A program made the translations under genes and the position numbers. From NCBI RefSeq assembly GCF_005869855.1, contig NZ_SZNH01000031.1:32967-74625 (forward strand): a stretch of 41,659 bases of DNA, read 5' to 3'. The DNA is from Nostoc sp. PA-18-2419. Lineage in GTDB: Bacteria; Cyanobacteriota; Cyanobacteriia; Cyanobacteriales; Nostocaceae. This document shows positions 1 to 5,524 of the stretch, piece after piece. A model generated the notes under the pieces. That model saw nothing but the letters and a program-made list of their open reading frames with translations, was not told the DNA's origin and searched no databases. Within the stretch, counting starts at the first letter, position 1; each line of letters opens with the position of its first letter.

Positions 1-23
1 GGGCAAGACACCCCCTTTGTTCC

Positions 24-54
24 TTGATTATAGAGCGTACACGTGCTATAATGG
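24..54 (+). promoter_or_regulatory. Promoter plus operator for the SLOG gene
   Basis: A near-consensus sigma70 promoter: TTGATT at 24-29, a 17-nt spacer and TATAAT at 47-52. The spacer carries GCGTACACG (35-43), the same 9-mer that abuts the -10 boxes of both promoters at 854-930. I infer an operator shared by the three promoters, most simply bound by the RHH protein encoded at 372-827. The ATG at 77 lies about 18 nt past the expected transcription start. Confidence 0.65.
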
Positions 55-76
55 TTATTGTTACTCCTATTTAGCC

Positions 77-616
77 ATGCTTTCAGCTATCTTCTCCCGT
101 TACACCTGCTTTGGTTTTTCAGGTTCCCGCCATTGGGGTTTGTCTTCTGCCCCCCTGTCTGCTGCGGCTGCTGCTGTCCCTGTTGGCTCTCGCGTTCTGG
201 TCGGCTGCGCGGCTGGTGTCGATGCGTTTTTCCGTGCGGCATTCCTGGCTGCCGAGGTGTTCGCGGTTTCGTCTGGTGTGTGGGGTTGTGGCCGTGGCGC
301 GTTTGCGGCTCGGTCTGTGGCGTGTGTCCGTGCCGTTGCTGCTGCTGGTGGCTTGTGGGTGTCGTTCCCGTCTAGTCCTTGTCCGGTTGGTCTTGTTCCG
401 TCGTCTTCTCAGTCGCGGTGCTTCTCCGGCTTCGGGTCTGGCTCCTGGGCTTCGCTTGCTTTTGCCCTTGGCTCTGGCCTGCCTTGCGTTGTTTTCTTGG
501 GGTCGCTCCCTGTTCCGCCAGTGTGGGGTTTGTTTCCAGTGTCTGGCCTTCCTGGTTGGTTTGGCTGTGCTGCTGTGGTTGGTCAGCCTGTCCCGGTTCA
601 GTTGTCTCTGTTTTAG
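77..616 (+). CDS. SLOG/DprA-like Rossmann-fold protein
   Basis: A 179-aa protein with the pattern of the SLOG superfamily (relatives of DprA and the LOG nucleotide-processing enzymes): FGFSGSR near the N-terminus, VGCAAGVDAFFRAA, then GRGAFAARSVACVRAVAAAGG, and GSGSWASLAFALGSGLP with a hydrophobic strand after it. These match the nucleotide-binding loops of the fold. The ATG at 77 is chosen because it follows the promoter at 24-54 and leads straight into the first strand. The coding region is far richer in G+C than its neighbours. Its last 245 nt overlap, antisense, the 3' end of the RHH gene at 372-827. SLOG proteins are known as ligand sensors or nucleotide-processing enzymes in plasmid and conflict systems. 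The ligand here cannot be told. Domain call fairly sure, function open. Confidence 0.7.
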   Translation: MLSAIFSRYTCFGFSGSRHWGLSSAPLSAAAAAVPVGSRVLVGCAAGVDAFFRAAFLAAEVFAVSSGVWGCGRGAFAARSVACVRAVAAAGGLWVSFPSSPCPVGLVPSSSQSRCFSGFGSGSWASLAFALGSGLPCVVFLGSLPVPPVWGLFPVSGLPGWFGCAAVVGQPVPVQLSLF

Positions 617-827
617 TCAGTTGAGCGGCCTTGTGCTGCTCTACAGCTTGGGCGATCGCATCTCTACAAAAATCTCTGTATCCTTCCCCAGCAACCCTTT
701 TTAATCTGTCAAGCTCCGTAGCCGTAATTCTAATGGTCAGCGCCACATCCCGTTTCTCTTCATTACCGTAGTCAAACTTAAATTTTGTTCCAAATTCTGG
801 GTTTCCTCCTGGTCTGCCTCTCCCCAT
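372..827 (-). CDS. Ribbon-helix-helix regulator with long disordered tail
   Basis: A 151-aa protein. Residues about 1-66 look like a plasmid RHH (Arc/CopG-type) DNA-binding domain: a basic start MGRGRPGG, a short strand DVALTIRIT, then helices TELDRLKRVAGEG and RDFCRDAIAQAVEQH. The remaining 85 residues are rich in Q, T, E, K and R and probably disordered. That tail is encoded antisense to the end of the SLOG gene. Its own promoter region (854-859 TAGAAT on the minus strand) carries the same GCGTACACG element as the SLOG promoter, which suggests autoregulation and co-regulation. The RHH core is well supported. Whether the whole tail is translated is less certain. Confidence 0.65.
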   Translation of the reverse strand: MGRGRPGGNPEFGTKFKFDYGNEEKRDVALTIRITATELDRLKRVAGEGYRDFCRDAIAQAVEQHKAAQLTKTETTEPGQADQPQQHSQTNQEGQTLETNPTLAEQGATPRKQRKAGQSQGQKQAKPRSQTRSRRSTATEKTTEQDQPDKD

Positions 828-853
828 CTTCCAGCCTCAAATCTGCACTTTAC

Positions 854-930
854 ATTCTAGCCCGTGTACGCGCTATTTTGTTAAATATTACGTGAAGATT
901 AACTTTTATAGTGCGTGTACGCGCTATAAT
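854..930. promoter_or_regulatory. Divergent promoter region with two operator copies
   Basis: On the minus strand, GCGTACACG (863-871) is followed by TAGAAT (854-859) for the RHH gene. On the plus strand, CGTGTACGC (914-922), its exact reverse complement, is followed by TATAAT (925-930) for the small-ORF series starting at 961. With the copy at 35-43 this makes three identical 9-mers placed beside -10 boxes. RHH repressors typically bind short repeated palindrome-like sites of this kind. Confidence 0.6.
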
Positions 931-960
931 ATAAGAGTAAACAAAAAAGGTATCCGACCA

Positions 961-1158
961 ATGCAAGATACACAAGAATACGATTTGTACGAACTTGAGA
1001 AGTTAAGAAAAGCCATTGATTTATTAATCCATCTTGAACAATCAGAAGATGAAAGCTCTCTTAAATTAGATGATGCTAGAAATTCAGTAAGACGACGAAT
1101 CAAGGGATTATCAATTGACTTAGGCATTCACAAAGAATTTATCAACGAAATCCACTAG
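961..1158 (+). CDS. Small hypothetical protein, first leader-cassette ORF
   Basis: A 65-aa acidic/basic helical protein (starts MQDTQEYDLYELEKLRKA), with no family recognised. The ATG at 961 is preferred over an upstream GTG because it directly follows GGTATCCGACCA (949-960), a motif that also abuts the starts at 1235, 1556, 1768 and 2859. It is transcribed from the operator-promoter at 914-930. No classical Shine-Dalgarno sequence is seen, so the recurring leader may take that role. Confidence 0.6.
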   Translation: MQDTQEYDLYELEKLRKAIDLLIHLEQSEDESSLKLDDARNSVRRRIKGLSIDLGIHKEFINEIH

Positions 1159-1234
1159 TTAATCTGCGATCGCACATATCAAGCGATCGCACCCTCTCTT
1201 CACTTCTTCGCTTGTAAAACTCTTGTATCCGACC

Positions 1235-1489
1235 ATGACAAATTTAAAACCGCATTCTTACGCAACTTTCGATTTAGTTAAAAGTGAGCAGATAAAAATA
1301 GGAGCTTTTTTTGTAATACTAAAACACCAGGACGGCATTTATTCAACGGGAATTTTAATAGATAATCCTATAGAGAAAAATGAGGGTGGCTGGTATCTTT
1401 TCGGTGAGCAAAAACACAAGAAAGAGTTGGCCGCAGTAATAGCATTTAACAAGCTTTGTGCAAGTATCCCCGTAACAGTTCACGGGTAA
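1235..1489 (+). CDS. Small hypothetical protein
   Basis: An 84-aa protein (starts MTNLKPHSYATFDLVK) with predicted short beta strands (IGAFFVILKH, YSTGILIDN, GGWYLFGEQ) and a C-terminal helix. No family recognised. The start is fixed by the TATCCGACC motif at 1226-1234 directly before the ATG. The spacer before it holds two HIP1-like sites, the arrangement seen before the other small ORFs of this run. Confidence 0.6.
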   Translation: MTNLKPHSYATFDLVKSEQIKIGAFFVILKHQDGIYSTGILIDNPIEKNEGGWYLFGEQKHKKELAAVIAFNKLCASIPVTVHG

Positions 1490-1555
1490 ATTTCAACAGC
1501 GATCGCTTTCCACGGCGATTGCTCTGTTCTCTCTTGATTTAAAAAGTATCCGACC

Positions 1556-1708
1556 ATGAAATTTAAAGCTGATTTGACCGACACAGTGGGCAGGCTAAAA
1601 CTTATTGAAATCGAGTTCACAGGAAAAATAAAAATAACTGACTGCGAACTTCGGCAGATTATTACCAAAGAATTACCAGGATGGCGCTTACTTAGCTGGT
1701 GGGTTTAA
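1556..1708 (+). CDS. 50-aa hypothetical protein
   Basis: A short ORF (MKFKADLTDTVGRLKLIEIE to the C-terminal GWRLLSWWV) directly after TATCCGACC (1547-1555). The repeated leader, the HIP1 site upstream and the alternating hydrophobic pattern make it a likely gene despite its length. The Trp-rich end resembles the FWW end of the next ORF. No function can be given. Confidence 0.55.
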   Translation: MKFKADLTDTVGRLKLIEIEFTGKIKITDCELRQIITKELPGWRLLSWWV

Positions 1709-1767
1709 TCCTAAGAGCGATCGCACTCTCTCTCCATTCCTCTAAGAATCTTAAAAGGTATCCGACC

Positions 1768-1968
1768 ATGAGATATGAAACGACTTACAAAGATAGGCAA
1801 ATTATCATCAAACCGACTCTTGCAGGGGACTACATTGTAATTTGCTCACTAGGCTTGTCTGTAAAAAAGATGCGGCATTTCCCAAATGCAACTCAAGCTT
1901 TGGCAAGGATAAAAAAAGCCATTGACTCAAATCAGTTTGAGGGAAGAGACAGAATTTTTTGGTGGTAG
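1768..1968 (+). CDS. 66-aa hypothetical protein
   Basis: Starts MRYETTYKDRQIIIKPTLAG and ends DRIFWW. Two or three strands followed by a helix (ATQALARIKKAID). The leader contains both repeated motifs in order: TCCTCTAAGAA at about 1738-1748, then GGTATCCGACC up to the ATG. This is the fullest example of the leader cassette. No family recognised. Confidence 0.6.
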   Translation: MRYETTYKDRQIIIKPTLAGDYIVICSLGLSVKKMRHFPNATQALARIKKAIDSNQFEGRDRIFWW

Positions 1969-2009
1969 TTAATTGAAAAGCGATCGCTCCTCCTTCATCC
2001 TCTAAGAAA

Positions 2010-2504
2010 ATGATTCAAGAACTCTGCACCTGCTCTAAAACCTACTTAAAATACTCTCATCTCATCAATCCTTATCCTAAGAATCCAGAAAGTGAGCAAG
2101 CTTTAATCAATTTGCATCAATCAATTCTCATTCCAATTTTCAATAAATTTGGATTAGAAAATCTCAAGCTCACATACGGATTTTGTAGCAAAGATTTAAA
2201 AAAGTTTCTCACTTGTGAAAAATCTAGAATCTGCATTGAAGTTGACCAGCACATGAGTTATGAAACCAATAACAAAGGCAAATATTATTGCAAACATCTA
2301 GGTGCTGCTTGCGATTTCAAAATTATAGGAGTTGACAGCACAAAAGTTATTGGATTTTTAAGGAATCTTGACTTTGACTCAATCTATTACTATGGCAAGG
2401 ATAAATCAGTTCATGTGAGTTGGTCACAAAGTCCACGGCGTAAGATTTGGGAATTTACTGCACAGAATACACCCAAGCCTTACAGCAATTACTACTGGGT
2501 TTAG
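2010..2504 (+). CDS. Peptidase M15-like (DD-carboxypeptidase fold) protein
   Basis: A 164-aa protein. The patterns KHLGAACDFKI (about residues 94-104) and SVHVSW (about 133-138), with an earlier QHMSYE, resemble the zinc-binding and catalytic blocks of M15A peptidases (HxxGxAxD and HVS). Spacing in the first block is off by one residue, so the site may be unusual or degenerate. In the family such proteins cut peptidoglycan cross-bridges or act in phage lysis, but there is no signal peptide here. It starts at the ATG directly fused to the TCCTCTAAGAAA leader motif and follows the small-ORF run. The assignment is tentative. Confidence 0.45.
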   Translation: MIQELCTCSKTYLKYSHLINPYPKNPESEQALINLHQSILIPIFNKFGLENLKLTYGFCSKDLKKFLTCEKSRICIEVDQHMSYETNNKGKYYCKHLGAACDFKIIGVDSTKVIGFLRNLDFDSIYYYGKDKSVHVSWSQSPRRKIWEFTAQNTPKPYSNYYWV

Positions 2505-2549
2505 TTGATAAGCGATGCCTACAGCGGGCTGTTCGGTGTCGCTTTTCCT

Positions 2550-2759
2550 CTAAGAATTTTTCTGTTCGCGCTCTAACTTTTCTGCGATCGCCTGTCTGAT
2601 CCAACTGGCTTTTTCTTTTCCAGCAACAGCTATAAGCCGCTCATACATAGATTTAGTCATTCGCAGAGTGGTTGCAGGGCTGTCTATTGGTTCATCCCCA
2701 GCAGACACAAACAAACCACCCTCACCCTGCTGAACTTCATAAGGTTTATCTCGTTTCAT
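2550..2759 (-). CDS. Second ribbon-helix-helix regulator
   Basis: A 69-aa protein starting MKRDKPYEVQQGEGG, with a C-terminal RHH core: strand ATTLRM, helix KSMYERLIAVAG, helix KASWIRQAIAEKLEREQ. The start at 2759 is preferred to the upstream in-frame ATG at 2807 because the extra 16 residues are read from the operator region. It is divergent from the 235-aa gene at 2859 and probably controls both through the inverted repeat at 2796-2836. It may be a repressor or the antitoxin-like half of a pair. Confidence 0.65.
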   Translation of the reverse strand: MKRDKPYEVQQGEGGLFVSAGDEPIDSPATTLRMTKSMYERLIAVAGKEKASWIRQAIAEKLEREQKNS

Positions 2760-2795
2760 ATCCCTAAAAACATTTCTCAAAAATATTGTAACTTG

Positions 2796-2836
2796 CCATG
2801 TAAACATGATGAAAGCCTGTTACCATGTTTACATGG
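2796..2836. promoter_or_regulatory. RHH operator: perfect 13-bp inverted repeat
   Basis: CCATGTAAACATG (2796-2808) and its exact reverse complement CATGTTTACATGG (2824-2836) flank a 15-nt spacer between the divergent genes at 2759 and 2859. Each arm is itself nearly palindromic (ATGTAAACAT). This fits two dimers of the neighbouring RHH protein binding the shared promoter region. Confidence 0.65.
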
Positions 2837-2858
2837 AGTTATAAAAGGTATCCGACCA

Positions 2859-3566
2859 ATGCCAGCACAAAAATTCTCAGCCAAAGCTCATACTCGTACT
2901 GATTACAACTATTCAAATTTCCACAAATCTTTATTACATGAAAATAACAGCGAAGATTATGCACTTCGCCATCTTTACAGCCTTGAGAATACAAAGGTTT
3001 TGTTAGAAAAGTGGGGATGGTCTGCTGACCAAATTAAGGCAGGAATTGACTATGCAACTATTGACGTTTATAAAAATTTTGTTTATCTCCACATTACAAA
3101 CAAAGTTACTAAACGCGGGGAACTGATTAAAATTCGCGGCATCTCTCGATTCATTTCAAAAGCTGACTTTGTAAGTGTTTTAGTAGAGCGTTGCTGGTCA
3201 AAAGCCGATCCTTATAAACTTCAGCCTGGGGATAATTGGGATGAATTAATAGCTCGTGGTAACACTGGCGACTTTTACGAGGTGAAGTTATATCAATATG
3301 AAATCACCTGCACTTGCCACGCCTATAGCGGCATTGAGAAAGCTTTCGCGCAAGACCCAGTTGCAACTAAACACCTAATGCTAAATCCAGTTGCACAAGG
3401 CCAAATACCCGACAAGCATATCTTTGCTGCTTGGAAATATATCGGGGCTGAAACTTTACGCCAGTATGAATACTGCTGGCTTGAGCGAAAGGAAACAGCT
3501 ATGAAAGAGCAAGCATGGCAATTTAATCCTGAGCCAGAACGTGAGTCAGAGTTTGCAGACTGGTAG
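2859..3566 (+). CDS. Hypothetical protein with CxCH motif
   Basis: A 235-aa protein of unknown function. The central part reads ITCTCHAYSGIEKAF; the CxC-plus-His arrangement recalls SWIM-type zinc fingers but the second half of that motif is not clear. A helical N-terminal part (SLENTKVLLEKWGWSADQIK) precedes strands (NFVYLHITNKV, ELIKIRGISRFI). The ATG at 2859 follows the GGTATCCGACCA leader and lies downstream of the RHH2 operator, so it is likely repressed by that protein. A plasmid maintenance role is possible but not shown. Confidence 0.6.
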   Translation: MPAQKFSAKAHTRTDYNYSNFHKSLLHENNSEDYALRHLYSLENTKVLLEKWGWSADQIKAGIDYATIDVYKNFVYLHITNKVTKRGELIKIRGISRFISKADFVSVLVERCWSKADPYKLQPGDNWDELIARGNTGDFYEVKLYQYEITCTCHAYSGIEKAFAQDPVATKHLMLNPVAQGQIPDKHIFAAWKYIGAETLRQYEYCWLERKETAMKEQAWQFNPEPERESEFADW

Positions 3567-3618
3567 TGAAAACTGGCCGCCAGCCCACAGCCATAAGAGA
3601 GGGCATTAACCGGGGAGG

Positions 3619-3628
3619 TATCCGACCA
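3619..3628 (+). repeat. Orphan copy of the TATCCGACCA leader motif
   Basis: TATCCGACCA occurs here inside a GC-rich hairpin (CCGGGGA before, TCCCCGG after), followed by AGG instead of ATG. It is the only one of six copies not joined to a start codon. It may mark a decayed cassette or an RNA hairpin presenting the motif. Confidence 0.45.
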
Positions 3629-3695
3629 AGGATTCCCCGGCTGCCTTACGGCTATTTCATAGTAGCAACTTTCCTCTAAGAACGGAGCAAAGACA

Positions 3696-3857
3696 ATGGA
3701 CATGAAGCAAATTTTAGAAAAACTGAGCGATTTAATCAGCGAACTGGAAACCTTAATTAATGAGGCTGATGGCGAGGAACCAGACGAGATATTTATAGGC
3801 GACTTGGATCTTGGATTGGGCTACTTACAGCAAGCCTACAAGTGCAAGAACAAATAG
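3696..3857 (+). CDS. 53-aa acidic hypothetical protein
   Basis: MDMKQILEKLSDLISELETL followed by an acidic segment (NEADGEEPDEIFIGDLD). Two amphipathic helices, with no family recognised. The upstream sequence has TCCTCTAAGAA (3672-3682) and a GGAGCAAAG stretch that can serve as a ribosome binding site, about 8 nt before the ATG. Confidence 0.5.
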   Translation: MDMKQILEKLSDLISELETLINEADGEEPDEIFIGDLDLGLGYLQQAYKCKNK

Positions 3858-3864
3858 TAAATCT

Positions 3865-3899
3865 GCGTTAGCCCAGCGGCTCCCCCTTGGGAGCTTCGC
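3865..3899. repeat. Palindromic repeat, family R4, copy 1
   Basis: A 35-nt element beginning GCGTTAGCCCAGCGGCTCCC and ending TTGGGAGCTTCGC. A near-identical element lies at 16807-16839. The CTCCC/GGGAG arms can form a hairpin. It is intergenic, directly after a stop codon in both places. It looks like a Nostoc dispersed repeat. Confidence 0.6.
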
Positions 3900-3960
3900 C
3901 TAAATACTTGAATATCTGGGTGATCGCAAAGACTGTAAATTTATCCTCTAAGAATCTACC

Positions 3961-4350
3961 ATGACACCAGAACAAACTAATCTTTGGCTTGAAATTCAGC
4001 ATCGGCAAATGCTTGCACTTGAGCAAATAGCTAACTGTTTAAGTAGATTGACTCCTAACACTGCACCAAATTACCAACGAAATATTGACGAGTTCAAGCG
4101 CTTTGATTGGTCTAGCATTGATGCAACTGTTGAACGTACCGATCAGTATGGAGCGGCGATAGTAACTTGGAAAGGACACCAGTTTATTAGGCGATCGCCC
4201 TCCAACAAGTTCGGTGCAGCTGTTTGGTTCTCTCGCTGCACTGGTAAAGATGATGCAGGTGAAAATGTCTATGAGCGGCTGATTACCTTTAAACCTGTTT
4301 CTGATAAAGAAGTCGAGCCACTCCCTGAAAAAGTTAGTCGCTATTTGTAG
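3961..4350 (+). CDS. Plasmid protein, possible single-strand DNA-binding type
   Basis: A 129-aa protein. The N-terminal helix (TNLWLEIQHRQMLALEQIANCLSRL) is followed by a conserved-looking core: FKRFDWSSIDATVERTDQYG, VTWKGHQFIRRSPSNKFG, AVWFSRCTGKDDAG, YERLITFKP. From memory, cyanobacterial plasmid proteins with this core are often labelled single-stranded DNA-binding; I cannot verify that here. The leader again has TCCTCTAAGAATC just before the ATG. It sits next to the structured element at 4488-4615, which would suit a role in replication or transfer. Confidence 0.5.
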   Translation: MTPEQTNLWLEIQHRQMLALEQIANCLSRLTPNTAPNYQRNIDEFKRFDWSSIDATVERTDQYGAAIVTWKGHQFIRRSPSNKFGAAVWFSRCTGKDDAGENVYERLITFKPVSDKEVEPLPEKVSRYL

Positions 4351-4383
4351 TGAAGTAGCCCACCGCAACGCTAAAAAATAAAT

Positions 4384-4402
4384 CCTGGTTGTTGTGACCA
4401 GG
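4384..4402. terminator. Small hairpin, possible terminator
   Basis: CCTGGT (4384-4389) pairs with ACCAGG (4397-4402) across a 7-nt loop. On the plus strand it is followed by a weak T-rich run after the gene at 3961-4350. On the minus strand it is followed by ATTTATTTTTT. It may work in either direction, but the stem is short. Confidence 0.35.
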
Positions 4403-4487
4403 GTTTAACTTTGTCGCAAAGCCAGCCGCACTGTTAAATAACTAATGACCAATGACGAATGACTAATAACCAATGGATTTTCTTAAG

Positions 4488-4615
4488 CGGCCAAAAATGC
4501 AACTAGGCTTGCAAACAGGCCAGCCCGCGAAACCGCCGCGTTGCCGCAGCAGTTTTTTACTTTAGGCTGTGTCTGTTTGCAAGGGCTGGCTCAGGGAAAG
4601 TTGCATTTTTGGCCG
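4488..4615. other. Structured inverted repeat with pseudoknot topology
   Basis: Outer arms CGGCCAAAAATGCAACT (4488-4504) and AGTTGCATTTTTGGCCG (4599-4615) are a perfect 17-bp inverted repeat. Inside, TTGCAAACAG (4509-4518) matches CTGTTTGCAA (4573-4582), and GCCAGCCC (4519-4526) matches GGGCTGGC (4583-4590). The order is B, C, B', C', so the two inner stems interleave as in an H-type pseudoknot instead of nesting. The flanks (4440-4476) hold direct repeats of AATGAC. No ORF lies here. Candidates are a single-strand or transfer origin, a structured RNA, or a mobile element end. Confidence 0.6.
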
Positions 4616-4797
4616 ACGAGTGAGTTTTAAATTCTGTAAAAAACTATGTCGAGCGTACACTGCATTAAAACTTCCCTGAAATTTCTTAGAGGAAACTAAT
4701 TCTGGCGATTCCTCTTTTTATAACCCTGTACGCCCAGGCGTTTGGATTGTGCGATCGCAATTATCTTATGCTAATTTATCCACCAAACAACAGCTTA

Positions 4798-5382
4798 ATG
4801 AAACTTGAATCTCTACTGAAACTCAATCGTACTATTCGCGTTATTGGCTTCGATGATGCCCCTTTTATTCGGGGCGCTGGTGGCAATGTTTCTATAGCTG
4901 GGGTGGTGTGTGCAGGAACTCGATTTGAAGGTATGGTGTGGGGCGAAGTACAACAAGATGGTTTTGATGCTACAGAAGTCATCTGCAAGTTGTTGATAGG
5001 AAGGAAGTTTTTACCACAATTACATATCTTGCTATTAGATGGAATTGGATTTGGGGGTTTTAACCTCGTCAATCTTCCAGAATTGGCTGACCGCCTGCAA
5101 TTACCTTGTGTTACTGTGATGCGCCGCCAACCTGATTTAGTTGCTGTTGAAGAAGCGATAAGTCGTCTGCCAGACTTGCAAGAGCGACAGAAACTTTTAC
5201 ACCTTGGTGGCCCGATTTATGATTATTCACCCTTTTTCTTCCAAGTTGTCGGTGAAGAACCTGCTGTAGTAGCTGGAGTGCTTCAGCGCTTAACTGACTG
5301 TGGCAAGGTGCCAGAAGCTTTACGGTTAGCTCATTTGATTACATCTGCTGTCATGACTGGAGAGGCAGCTCGGCTTAGATAA
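4798..5382 (+). CDS. DUF99 family protein
   Basis: A 194-aa protein with the family signature IRVIGFDDAPFIRG at the start, then SIAGVVCAGTRFEGMVWGEV, QQDGFDAT, ILLLDGIGFGGFNLVN and PCVTVMRRQPD. DUF99 proteins are related to endonuclease V (RNase H fold) and the Asp residues of DD, DG.DAT and LDG would be the acidic centre. The function in bacteria is unknown. The ATG at 4798 is chosen because the family motif begins a few residues later; an in-frame ATG at 4768 is possible. It stands alone, downstream of the structured repeat. Confidence 0.75.
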   Translation: MKLESLLKLNRTIRVIGFDDAPFIRGAGGNVSIAGVVCAGTRFEGMVWGEVQQDGFDATEVICKLLIGRKFLPQLHILLLDGIGFGGFNLVNLPELADRLQLPCVTVMRRQPDLVAVEEAISRLPDLQERQKLLHLGGPIYDYSPFFFQVVGEEPAVVAGVLQRLTDCGKVPEALRLAHLITSAVMTGEAARLR

Positions 5383-5524
5383 AAGAGGCGCTAATGGGCG
5401 ATCGCTCGCCTCAAAAATACTCGCTTTAAGACAGACAACAGGTTAAGAAATGGTTGTTGGATAATTGTTTGCCTTTAGAGTAATCTGACAAATATAAATT
5501 GATTTGCAAGCTTGATGAGCTTTT

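Noticed and set aside
58..704. Other plus-strand open frames across the GC-rich 100-620 region
   Set aside because: Only the frame with the SLOG motifs shows protein-family patterns; the others are Leu/Cys/Arg-rich shadows.
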